From Promicromonosporaceae bacterium (GTDB lineage: Bacteria > Actinomycetota > Actinomycetes > Actinomycetales > Cellulomonadaceae), in contig WQZL01000092.1 in assembly GCA_009780755.1 (NCBI GenBank), positions 1 through 9,557 of the forward strand: a stretch of 9,557 bases of DNA. The letters run 5' to 3'. Made by a program: the position numbers and the translations under genes. Below the pieces are notes generated by a model, which did not search any database, was not told the DNA's origin, and saw only the letters and a program-made list of their open reading frames with translations. Shown here piece after piece: positions 1-5,871 of the stretch. Position 1 is the stretch's first letter, and each line of letters starts with the position of its first letter.

Positions 1-7
1 ACCCGAT

Positions 8-210
8 TCAACGAATCTGCTTAACAAGCACCGACTCGTCCCACGCCTTGTCGGCCATCCAGGCCACAACCCCAAGCCGTTGTGCCAACGCTAGACAGCA
101 ACGGTCAGCCAGGGAGAGACCCTTCCCGCTCCCCGCAGCTTGGCCACCACAACGGCATCCTCAATAGTTTGCGCCAGCCCACAGACAGTCCCTTCTTCGG
201 CGGTAAATCG
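8..210 (-). pseudogene. 3' remnant of a VapC-like PIN-domain toxin gene, frameshifted
   Basis: Read on the minus strand, the distal part encodes GLSLADRCCLALAQRLG, then a stretch ending ADKAWDESVLVKQIR and a TGA at 8-10. This is the typical C-terminal third of VapC-type PIN ribonucleases: the acidic residue of the LSLADR motif and the conserved TADKAW-like strand carrying the last acidic residues. The upstream piece (residues DAVVVAKLRGAG) continues the same domain but lies in another frame. The break falls at about 120-130, in a G/A-rich run. There is no start codon, no N-terminal catalytic Asp and no VapB antitoxin gene in view, so this is a dead fragment. It abuts the truncated YdeI-family gene at 214. 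The PIN assignment rests on motif recognition only; the last 37 residues are convincing and the upstream part less so. Confidence 0.6.
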
Positions 211-213
211 GGG

Positions 214-576
214 TCAAACAGTGTTGCCTTCCCAGTGGCCGTTGGCTTTAGCGCGGGCTATCTCGGCTTGGCCGCGAGGGCGCAGACGGCCCTCAGCTTC
301 CAGGCGGGTCACGATGCCGATGTTTCGAGCCGACCAGTTGGAACGCGGACGACGCGGGGTGAAGCGTCGCAGCGTGGTGTCTGCGTCACGGGAGCGGGCA
401 TGGCCATCGATCCATCCACTGCACAGCGCCTCGTCAAGCGCCTCGGCATAGGTGAGCGTCGTCGGCCCCAACCGCCCCTTGCGGGCCAACACCAGGTAAA
501 CAGCCGCTTCCGAGTCCTCATACTCATCCAGCCACGCCCGCCAGCCCATCACATCGGCCACCAACAACTCATCCAC
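214..576 (-). pseudogene. YdeI/OmpD-associated (OmdA) family protein, C-terminally truncated
   Basis: 120 residues from a GTG at 574-576. The N-terminal family pattern is clear: WRAWLDEYEDSEAAVYLVLARKG, then TYAEALDEALCSGWIDG, then RRFTPRRPRSNWSARN, and finally a helix ending KANGHWEG. Family members are usually about 190-200 residues. This one stops exactly where the conserved region continues with an Asp-Ala-Ala-Tyr-like stretch and the C-terminal OmdA domain, so about 70 residues are missing. Past the stop the sequence becomes the PIN-domain remnant, which suggests a deletion or recombination junction near 210-216. Members are called bacteriocin-protection-like proteins but the biochemical role is poorly known. 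The GTG has a G-rich run directly against it rather than a well-spaced ribosome binding site; the ATG at 547-549 is an alternative start. A short expressed protein is possible, but loss of function is more likely. Confidence 0.65.
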
Positions 577-611
577 CCCCCGACCCTACTCTCCCAACCC
601 GGCCCGCCCAC

Positions 612-695
612 CCGCGAGATCGTTAACTTGGGCCGAGATCGTTAGTTTGCGCAGGCGGAAAGTAACGATCTCGGCCCAAGTTAACGATCTCGCGG
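612..695. repeat. 84-bp palindromic (REPIN-like) element, left copy
   Basis: The arms 612-644 and 663-695 are perfect reverse complements over 33 bp. They flank an 18-nt centre (645-662) that itself pairs imperfectly down to a 2-nt loop. Each arm holds two copies of GAGATCGTTA spaced 19 bp apart: 616-625 and 635-644, with reverse copies at 663-672 and 682-691. The element lies in the divergent gap between the truncated YdeI-family gene (start 576) and the AbiEi/DUF559 gene (start 796), that is, in upstream regulatory DNA. It could be a mobile repeat or an operator for the adjacent winged-helix protein. A second copy in the same orientation lies at 1768-1851. Confidence 0.9.
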
Positions 696-718
696 AGGAA
701 ACGGGCGTTCGAAGTTGA

Positions 719-754
719 GTATCCACAGGCCGTTGATATTGCGGGTTATCCACA
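719..754 (+). promoter_or_regulatory. Pair of DnaA-box-like sequences upstream of the AbiEi/DUF559 gene
   Basis: TTATCCACA at 746-754 is an exact match to the DnaA-box consensus TTATNCACA. GTATCCACA at 719-727 differs from it at the first base. Both are on the same strand, 27 bp apart, and both are followed by G. They sit between the left palindrome and the ribosome binding site of the downstream gene. Two boxes are not enough to call a replication origin. They could be a DnaA-responsive regulatory site or chance. Confidence 0.35.
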
Positions 755-795
755 GATCGCTGGCGTGTTCATCTCCCCGCTAATGGAGGCGGGTG

Positions 796-1770
796 ATGCT
801 TGACTGCATGATCACAGTTCAGGATTTAGTGCTCGCCCGAGACCAGAATCGCGACTACCTACGACGGGAGGTGAAGCGCAACCAGCTCGCGAAACTGCGC
901 CGCGGCGCATATGTCAGCCCAGCCATGCAGCAGCGGCTAGACGACCGCAGCATCGCCTTTGATGATCGCATCCGCGCGCTAGCCATTGCGATCCACGCTC
1001 AGTTGCGAGCGCCGCATGCGTTTAGCCACGAAACCGCGGCATATTTATGGGGACTACGACTGTGGCGGACACCTACCCATGTTCATCTACGACAGGAGAG
1101 TGGAGCCAGTTCACATCACGCGCCTGATGTCAGGCGACATGTTGGCCTGCTAGAACCTCTGGTGAGCATTGATGGCCTCCCGGTGACTGACCTAATCGAA
1201 ACAACGATCGATTGTCTGACGACGTTGCCCCCGCTCGACGGGCTGGTTCTTGCCGATTCGGCTCTAGCCGCAGGTGGGCAGATGCCGGATTTGCTGCGCT
1301 GCTTAACCGGCCGAGCCAGCAGCAGAGGACAAGCTCGCGCTCGTACCGTCCTAGCCATCGCTGATCCCGGCGCGGAGTCGGTTGGCGAATCATGGTTGCG
1401 ATACGTCTGCGCAGCCACCGGCCTACCCAGACCGATTACCCAACTTCGTGTGAACACGCATCTTGGCCCTTACTACCTCGACCTAGTCTGGCCCGAATAT
1501 CGGGTGTGGATCGAATTCGACGGCGCGGTCAAATACCAGGACGAAGCCTTTGGACAAAATTATTCAGGCAAGTCAGCGTTGATTTCTGAGAAGCGCCGGG
1601 AGGATGCGCTCGTTGAAGCCCTTCAAGTTCAGCCGCTTCGGGTGATGGCAAACGACATTCGAAATCCGAGCCAGCTGGCCTCACGCCTGCTGGCCCGCTT
1701 CCCCCTCTCTATTCGCCGAACCTGTCACCAGCGCCTCGACCTACCTCTCCCCACCCGCTGGGGTGGCTAA
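796..1770 (+). CDS. AbiEi-like winged-helix / DUF559 (Vsr-like PDDEXK) endonuclease-family protein
   Basis: About 324 residues (numbering here from the GTG at 793). I prefer ATG 796 because GGAGG at 785-789 is 6 nt from it but only 3 nt from that GTG. Residues 8-45 match the winged-helix domain seen in AbiEi-type antitoxins: a helix rich in Arg/Lys, then LAKLRRGAYV. Residues 75-140 form the usual middle part (SHETAAYLWGL, THVHL, IDGLPVTDLIETTIDC). The C-terminal part resembles DUF559/Vsr-like PDDEXK nucleases: E195 and E199 in GAESVGESWLR, D230 in YYLDLVWPE, E241 and D243 in WIEFDG, K247, and EKRREDAL at 266-273. The putative catalytic residues are all present. It has no adjacent AbiEii nucleotidyltransferase. 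TTA codons (residues 12 and 85) and AGA give it a less GC-biased look than the neighbouring core genes. It is bracketed by two 84-bp palindromes. DNA binding and nuclease action are inferred; the true substrate is unknown. Confidence 0.8.
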   Translation: MLDCMITVQDLVLARDQNRDYLRREVKRNQLAKLRRGAYVSPAMQQRLDDRSIAFDDRIRALAIAIHAQLRAPHAFSHETAAYLWGLRLWRTPTHVHLRQESGASSHHAPDVRRHVGLLEPLVSIDGLPVTDLIETTIDCLTTLPPLDGLVLADSALAAGGQMPDLLRCLTGRASSRGQARARTVLAIADPGAESVGESWLRYVCAATGLPRPITQLRVNTHLGPYYLDLVWPEYRVWIEFDGAVKYQDEAFGQNYSGKSALISEKRREDALVEALQVQPLRVMANDIRNPSQLASRLLARFPLSIRRTCHQRLDLPLPTRWGG

Positions 1771-1851
1771 CGAGATCGTTACTTTGGGATGAGATCGTTA
1801 GTTTGCGCAAGCGGAAAGTAACGATCTCGGCCCAAGTTAACGATCTCGCGG
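1768..1851. repeat. 84-bp palindromic (REPIN-like) element, right copy
   Basis: This is the same unit as 612-695, offset by 1156 bp and in the same orientation. The right arm (1819-1851) is identical to the left copy's right arm. The 18-nt centre (1801-1818) differs at one base. The left arm pairs from 1771 to 1800 with 4 mismatches in 30. All four GAGATCGTTA words are intact: 1772-1781, 1791-1800, and reversed at 1819-1828 and 1838-1847. The mismatches fall in the spacer between the left pair. The element's left edge contains the TAA stop of the nuclease gene (1768-1770) and it ends one base before the response-regulator stop, so it fills the whole convergent gap. As RNA it would form a strong hairpin from either side and could act as a bidirectional 3' end. 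There is no U-tract, so a classical terminator is not supported. Confidence 0.9.
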
Positions 1852-1852
1852 G

Positions 1853-2530
1853 TTAGATCATCTGGCGAGCGGCGGCCCAGCGGGTTAGTTCGTAGCGGTT
1901 GGAGATTTGCAGCTTACGGAGTACCGCGCTGACGTGGGTTTCTACCGTCTTGATCGAGATGAATAGCTCGCTCGCCACTTCGCGGTAGGAGTAGCCTCGG
2001 GCGATCAGGCGCATCACCTCCTGTTCGCGGCGGCTGAGCCGGTCGAGTTCATCATCTGCCATCGACACCTCCCCCGCCGCCGTGCCGAAGGCGTCTAGCA
2101 CGAAACCGGCCAGACGCGGGCTGAACACCGCATCCCCGCTCGCCACCTGTACCACCGCACCACTGAGTTCTGTAGCCGAGATGTTTTTGGTCACGTAACC
2201 GCGAGCGCCCGAGCGAATCACCGCCACCACATCCTCGGCTGCATCGGAGACCGACAGCGCCAAGAAACGCGTCACTCCGCCGCTTACCAGATCGGCGCAT
2301 AGCCGCACCACCTCCGCACCACCACCGCCCGTGCCGCCAGGCAGGTGCACATCGAGCAGAACGACGGGCGGATGGTGTTCGCGGATGACGGCCACGGCGG
2401 CATCCACGTTTGACGCCTCCCCGACAACAGCCACTCGCTCATCTAGGGAGGCGCGCACTCCGGCGCGGAACATATCGTGATCGTCCACCAGGACTACCGG
2501 GACGGGGAGGGCAACTTCGGGGGTGGTCAT
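1853..2530 (-). CDS. NarL/LuxR-family two-component response regulator
   Basis: 225 residues. The receiver domain covers residues 10-130: acidic pocket D16/D17 (VLVDDHDMFR), phosphoacceptor D60 (VVLLDVHLPGG), S93 at the Thr/Ser switch position (LALSVSD) and K115 (GYVTKN). A linker follows, then a LuxR-type helix-turn-helix at about 164-225 (LSRREQEVMRLIARGYSYREVA, then FISIKTVETHVSAVLRKLQISNR). The Gly-rich insert after the phosphorylation site (GGTGGGGAEV) is a small oddity. Its ATG overlaps the kinase stop by 4 nt (2527-2530), so the pair is co-transcribed and translationally coupled. It should be a cytoplasmic DNA-binding regulator phosphorylated by the PspC kinase; likely targets are this locus and envelope-stress genes. 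The assignment is firm and the regulon is inferred. Confidence 0.95.
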   Translation of the reverse strand: MTTPEVALPVPVVLVDDHDMFRAGVRASLDERVAVVGEASNVDAAVAVIREHHPPVVLLDVHLPGGTGGGGAEVVRLCADLVSGGVTRFLALSVSDAAEDVVAVIRSGARGYVTKNISATELSGAVVQVASGDAVFSPRLAGFVLDAFGTAAGEVSMADDELDRLSRREQEVMRLIARGYSYREVASELFISIKTVETHVSAVLRKLQISNRYELTRWAAARQMI

Positions 2531-3876
2531 GGCTGAAGTCTTTCAGAGAATGTAGGTGGTTGAGCGACAGCGGGCGGGTTGGCGGCGGGCCAGGGCGTCG
2601 CCGTAAGCGGCATTTTTAGCCGAACCTCGGTGCCCCAGTCTGGACGGCTGACGATTTCGGCGGTGCCGCCGCGGCGCTGCATCCGCCCGCGGATCGATTC
2701 GCGGACGCCGAAGCGGTCGGCGGCGATGGCCTCCAGGTCGAAGCCGTCGCCTCTATCACGCACAAACACCTCGGCGGCCTGCGCGGTCATTTCCGCGTAA
2801 ACCGATAGCGGCGGGCGTCCGTGAGCCACCGCGTTAACCAGCGCCTCGCGGGTAGCCTGCAACAGCGCAGATGTGTATTCGGTGGGAGGGCAATCGCCGA
2901 CGACAACCACGTCGATAGCCACCGCCGGAATGGAAAGGGCTTCGGCAGCAGGGGATGTCGAGTAAACGGGCTTGCCAATCGCGCCGTCCTCTACCTGGGC
3001 CACCAGGGTGCGCAGTTCGGCGGCGAAGGAGGTGCCAGGGGCGGGGCGATCCTCATACATCCATTCGCGCAGTTCGCGTTCCTGGGCGCGAGCCATGCGG
3101 GCCACAGCATCGGCATTGGAGGCTTGGGCGCGGATCAGGGCCAGAGTTTGGAGTACGGAATCGTGCAGGTGAGCGGCGATGTCGGCGCGCTCGGCCTCAC
3201 GGGCGCGGGCCGCGCGGGCGTCGCCCAGCTCCCGCACCATCCGCAGCCACCAAGGGGCAACCACGAGCGCAACCCCGATCAGCACCGCAAGAGCTGCCAG
3301 CCCGGCCTGCAACATGACCCAGCCGGGAGTGTCCTGGCCGATCAGCAGCAGCACGCCACCCACCAGCAACAACAGACCCGCCACCGGGCGCAGCAGGGTG
3401 CGTCGGGGCAATGATGTCGAACCATCGGGCGGGGCGGCAAGCTGTGACCAAGCCAGCGTGAGGCCACCGGCGGCCAGCACCAGCGGTATCACCCAGGTCT
3501 GCTGCCAATCCCAACCGCTTCGCACCGCGATAAGGAAGGCGGCCCCGACCAGTAGAACGACGCCGATCAGCACATCGCGGGTACGCACCCGCTCGGTCAC
3601 CGTGTTCAGGTTCAGCCGGGCGGCGAGGCGTTGCAGGCTGACGGGTTCACTCGCCCGCGCTGCCGCCTGCGGGTCGCCCGCGGGCACGGTGAACCACCAA
3701 AATGAATACACCGCTAGCCCGGCGCCACCCGCGAGGCTGAGCAGAACCATCGCCGCGCGCACCACCTTCACCGGCAAGCCCAGGTGGGCGGCCAGACCCG
3801 CGCAGACGCCCGCAATCAATCGACCCTGCGTGGGGCGACGGAAGGGCAGGCGGGGGCTGCCGGGCGAAGTGTTCAC
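2527..3876 (-). CDS. PspC-domain sensor histidine kinase (NarL-partner type)
   Basis: 449 residues from GTG 3874-3876, with an AGGGG run almost touching the start. Residues 12-68 are a PspC domain (GRLIAGVCAGLAAHLGL, then a hydrophobic helix). Further membrane segments lie at about 103-118, 128-145, 163-180 and 188-208. A dimerisation/phosphoacceptor helix follows with H238 in ERADIAAHLHDSVLQTL. The ATP-binding domain has an N-box at 342-351 (REALVNAVAHG, N348), a G1 box DRGDGFD at 374-380 and a final GTEVRLKMP strand. A Pro/Ala-rich tail of about 25 residues closes the protein. The family phosphorylates LuxR-type regulators in response to envelope state; PspC and LiaF-like parts are thought to sense membrane or cell-wall stress. 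It is coupled to the response regulator and divergent from a second PspC protein, which is its probable partner or modulator. The signal sensed is unknown. Confidence 0.93.
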   Translation of the reverse strand: MNTSPGSPRLPFRRPTQGRLIAGVCAGLAAHLGLPVKVVRAAMVLLSLAGGAGLAVYSFWWFTVPAGDPQAAARASEPVSLQRLAARLNLNTVTERVRTRDVLIGVVLLVGAAFLIAVRSGWDWQQTWVIPLVLAAGGLTLAWSQLAAPPDGSTSLPRRTLLRPVAGLLLLVGGVLLLIGQDTPGWVMLQAGLAALAVLIGVALVVAPWWLRMVRELGDARAARAREAERADIAAHLHDSVLQTLALIRAQASNADAVARMARAQERELREWMYEDRPAPGTSFAAELRTLVAQVEDGAIGKPVYSTSPAAEALSIPAVAIDVVVVGDCPPTEYTSALLQATREALVNAVAHGRPPLSVYAEMTAQAAEVFVRDRGDGFDLEAIAADRFGVRESIRGRMQRRGGTAEIVSRPDWGTEVRLKMPLTATPWPAANPPAVAQPPTFSERLQP

Positions 3877-3959
3877 CCCCTGATCGTGACACGTCTCACC
3901 ACTAAAGTCCGCATCCGATGCCGAAAATGGGGGTATCCCACCAGAGATGCCAGGGGAAA

Positions 3960-3979
3960 ACTCAGGGCCGACTCAGGGC
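3960..3979 (+). promoter_or_regulatory. Direct repeat ACTCAGGGC x2 in the kinase/PspC divergent region
   Basis: ACTCAGGGC occurs at 3960-3968 and again at 3971-3979, an 11-bp period of about one helical turn. The pair is in the 148-bp gap between the divergent kinase gene (start 3876) and PspC gene (start 4025). The phasing and position fit an operator for the adjacent LuxR-type regulator controlling one or both directions. I see no clear -35/-10 pair to anchor it, so this is a candidate only. Confidence 0.3.
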
Positions 3980-4024
3980 ATTACCCAATGGCGAAAGCCC
4001 CTTCGGCCGGGCAAGATCGTAACT

Positions 4025-5482
4025 ATGAACACCGAACCTCATCCTCAGCAGCCAGCCCCTGGCAGCGAACAGCCGTCATATCAGCCGCCACCAACCCACT
4101 ACCAGCCCGGCGCTCAACCCTCGACGCCCGGCCCTTCTGGCACGGATCGTTTCTTTATGTCCATCCGCCGCCTGGGCCTATTCCGCAGCGAGGAGCGTTG
4201 GGTGGGCGGCGTCGGCGGCGGCCTGGCCGCCCGCTACGGCTGGGATCCCACTTTGGTGCGTGGCCTGCTATTTCTGTCATTTTTCCTGGGCGGCTTTGGG
4301 CTGATGGCCTACGGCGTCGCCTGGGCCTTGCTGCCCGAACAGCGCGACGGTCGCATCCACTTAGAGCAGGCGATTCGCGGCAACTTCAATATTGCCCTGG
4401 TCGGCGCCGGTCTCGCCGTACTTAGCGGTACCGGCTGGTCAGGCGGCATTGGGCTGTGGCGCGGACCGTGGCCATTCCGGCTTGGCGTGTCACTGTTCCA
4501 GCTAGCCGCGCTGGCCGTCGGCGCCTGGCTCATTTATCGCCTCGTGCGCGACCGGCGCGATGTCCCTCCGGTGATGGGAGACTCCGCATATCCGGTGCCA
4601 ACGTACTCTGCCCTAGCCGAACCAAGCATTCCTAGCGTGCCTGCCACCAACCCGGTTCCGTTCGTGGCCGAACCCACCCCGGTTACTTACCCGGTCCCAG
4701 CCTCCCCCACCAACTATCCGCCGCCATCTCCGGCGCCCATCACCGAGGTTAAGAACCTAAAGCCACGGGTTTTGGGTGCTGGTCCGGCTGCTTTCGGCAT
4801 CGTTGCTGGCCTGCTGTTCATCGCGGGTGCCGCGATGGCTGGGCTTCGTCGCACCTCCTGGAGTCTGCCCTGGTCGCTCGACAACTATCCCGTACTCGCC
4901 TGGCTAGGTGTTGCCCTCGTCGTAGTTGGGGTGGGCATTGTAATCGCGGGTATCCGGGGCCGATCCTCGGGCGGGCTGGGCACACTCGCCATCATCGGCC
5001 TGGTGGTGGCCGCGCCGTGGACGATGGTCGCGATAGGTCATACAGACCTCATTACCGTTGGTCACAACGACGAGGTGATCTGGGTTTCACCCGGAGGGGG
5101 CGGCCTATCCATCACGGACGGCACCACCAGACCCCGCTCCGTAGCGGAGGCCGAGCGCGGCTTTCGCACCACTTTTGGCTCTCCCACCATCGATCTGACC
5201 GACCTCGACCTTACGGGCGCTAGCACCGATAACCCCATAGTGGTGCCAATCGAGCTAACCGCCGGCAGCCTGCAAGTGCGAGTGCCGCGCGACGTGGCCG
5301 TGGAGGCGGATGTGCGCATGTGGGGCGGCGAGATTTCCTGGTGTGTGAATGGCCCCTGCCAAAGCCACGCCCGCGTCGGCACCGGCACCGCGCGCCTCAC
5401 CTCCGACGAGGCGGTAGACGATGGCCCCGTGTTGCGCTTGTTCATCCAACACCGCTTCGGCCAGACCGTAATCACCGACTAA
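4025..5482 (+). CDS. PspC-domain / LiaF-like (Toastrack) membrane protein
   Basis: 485 residues from ATG 4025. An earlier in-frame ATG at 3947 would add 26 residues lacking the Pro/Gln-rich character of the start, and they would run through the upstream direct repeats. Residues 1-40 are Pro/Gln-rich and disordered. A PspC domain follows at about 48-106 (RSEERWVGGVGGGLAARYGWDPTLVRG, then a membrane helix). More membrane segments are at about 122-138 and 153-172. A Pro-rich linker spans 180-245. Three more membrane segments lie at about 250-273, 288-310 and 317-338. The C-terminal part, about 370-485, is predicted beta-rich and ends RLFIQHRFGQTVITD, like LiaF-type (Toastrack) domains. C440 and C445 (WCVNGPC) could form a disulfide outside the membrane. 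It diverges from the PspC kinase and its regulator, so it is probably the sensing or modulating partner of that pair, as LiaF is for LiaSR. Confidence 0.85.
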   Translation: MNTEPHPQQPAPGSEQPSYQPPPTHYQPGAQPSTPGPSGTDRFFMSIRRLGLFRSEERWVGGVGGGLAARYGWDPTLVRGLLFLSFFLGGFGLMAYGVAWALLPEQRDGRIHLEQAIRGNFNIALVGAGLAVLSGTGWSGGIGLWRGPWPFRLGVSLFQLAALAVGAWLIYRLVRDRRDVPPVMGDSAYPVPTYSALAEPSIPSVPATNPVPFVAEPTPVTYPVPASPTNYPPPSPAPITEVKNLKPRVLGAGPAAFGIVAGLLFIAGAAMAGLRRTSWSLPWSLDNYPVLAWLGVALVVVGVGIVIAGIRGRSSGGLGTLAIIGLVVAAPWTMVAIGHTDLITVGHNDEVIWVSPGGGGLSITDGTTRPRSVAEAERGFRTTFGSPTIDLTDLDLTGASTDNPIVVPIELTAGSLQVRVPRDVAVEADVRMWGGEISWCVNGPCQSHARVGTGTARLTSDEAVDDGPVLRLFIQHRFGQTVITD

Positions 5483-5489
5483 ACAAAAT

Positions 5490-5495
5490 AAGGAG
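5490..5495 (+). promoter_or_regulatory. Strong ribosome binding site (AAGGAG)
   Basis: AAGGAG lies 7 nt before ATG 5503, in an A/T-rich stretch that is unusual for this window. It fixes the start of the small membrane protein and rules out the longer open frame, which begins inside the PspC gene at 5320. Confidence 0.75.
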
Positions 5496-5502
5496 TTTTA
5501 AG

Positions 5503-5871
5503 ATGAGTGAACACATAAGCCCCGAGTCCGAAGTGGTTTCGACAGGCGCAACCATTGAGGAGCCGCCAGCCCAGCCTGACTATGGCTCTCTCCCCGACTT
5601 CAGCGGTTACGAGCCACCAGTCGTCACAACGGCGACCTGGGCGCCACCGATCACCAATCCCAAGCCGCCGGTTAGCACCATCCCGCGTTCGTCCACCATC
5701 GTCTGGGGGTTAATCGTGCTGGCAGTCGGCATCGTCGTGATAGCCGCAGCCGCCGGGGCATCCTTCGACATGGGCCTGGCGATGATTTCTCTCATCGGGG
5801 CCGCGGGCCTGCTGCTCATCGGCGCTTCTGCCCTCGGATCCATCCGCCGCAAGAGCCGCCCTAACCGCTAG
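5503..5871 (+). CDS. Small two-helix membrane protein of the PspC locus
   Basis: 122 residues. The start is set by AAGGAG at 5490-5495. The stop of the PspC gene is 20 nt upstream, so the two form an operon. The N-terminal 60 residues are polar and rich in Pro, Ser, Thr and Glu, with no signal peptide, and should be cytoplasmic. Two hydrophobic segments follow, at about 66-86 and 89-110, with a tight turn between them (GASFDMG). The basic tail RRKSRPNR suggests that the C-terminus is also cytoplasmic. I recognise no named domain. Its place directly behind the PspC/LiaF-like gene suggests an accessory of that membrane sensor or of the stress response, but this is inference from context. Its TAG shares bases with the stop codon of the convergent RidA-family gene. 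Confidence 0.85.
   Translation: MSEHISPESEVVSTGATIEEPPAQPDYGSLPDFSGYEPPVVTTATWAPPITNPKPPVSTIPRSSTIVWGLIVLAVGIVVIAAAAGASFDMGLAMISLIGAAGLLLIGASALGSIRRKSRPNR

Noticed and set aside
82..645. 187-residue open frame on the plus strand
   Set aside because: It runs antisense to the YdeI-family coding pattern, has low-complexity Pro/Arg/His composition typical of shadow frames, and ends inside the left palindrome.
695..795. Possible sigma-70 promoter before the nuclease gene (TTGAGT at 715, TTGATA at 733)
   Set aside because: No -10 hexamer lies at an acceptable spacing from either; I could not support a specific promoter.
612..1851. Reading the two palindromes as a CRISPR array or IS terminal inverted repeats
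   Set aside because: There are only two copies 1156 bp apart, each a self-contained palindrome in the same orientation, no transposase gene, and no target duplication that I can see.
2821..3883. Long plus-strand open frames opposite the kinase gene (2821-3414, 3179-3883)
   Set aside because: They are antisense shadows of the clear PspC-kinase reading frame, rich in Ala/Arg/Gln/His with no recognisable domain.
4013..4022. AAGATCGTAA, a near match to the palindrome word GAGATCGTTA
   Set aside because: It matches 8 of 10 bases, with no partner copy or palindrome around it, so chance is the simplest explanation.
3947..4024. Longer start for the PspC gene
   Set aside because: The extra 26 residues would run through the direct repeats and lack the Pro/Gln-rich character of the normal N-terminus; ATG 4025 gives MNTEPHPQQ, a sensible start.
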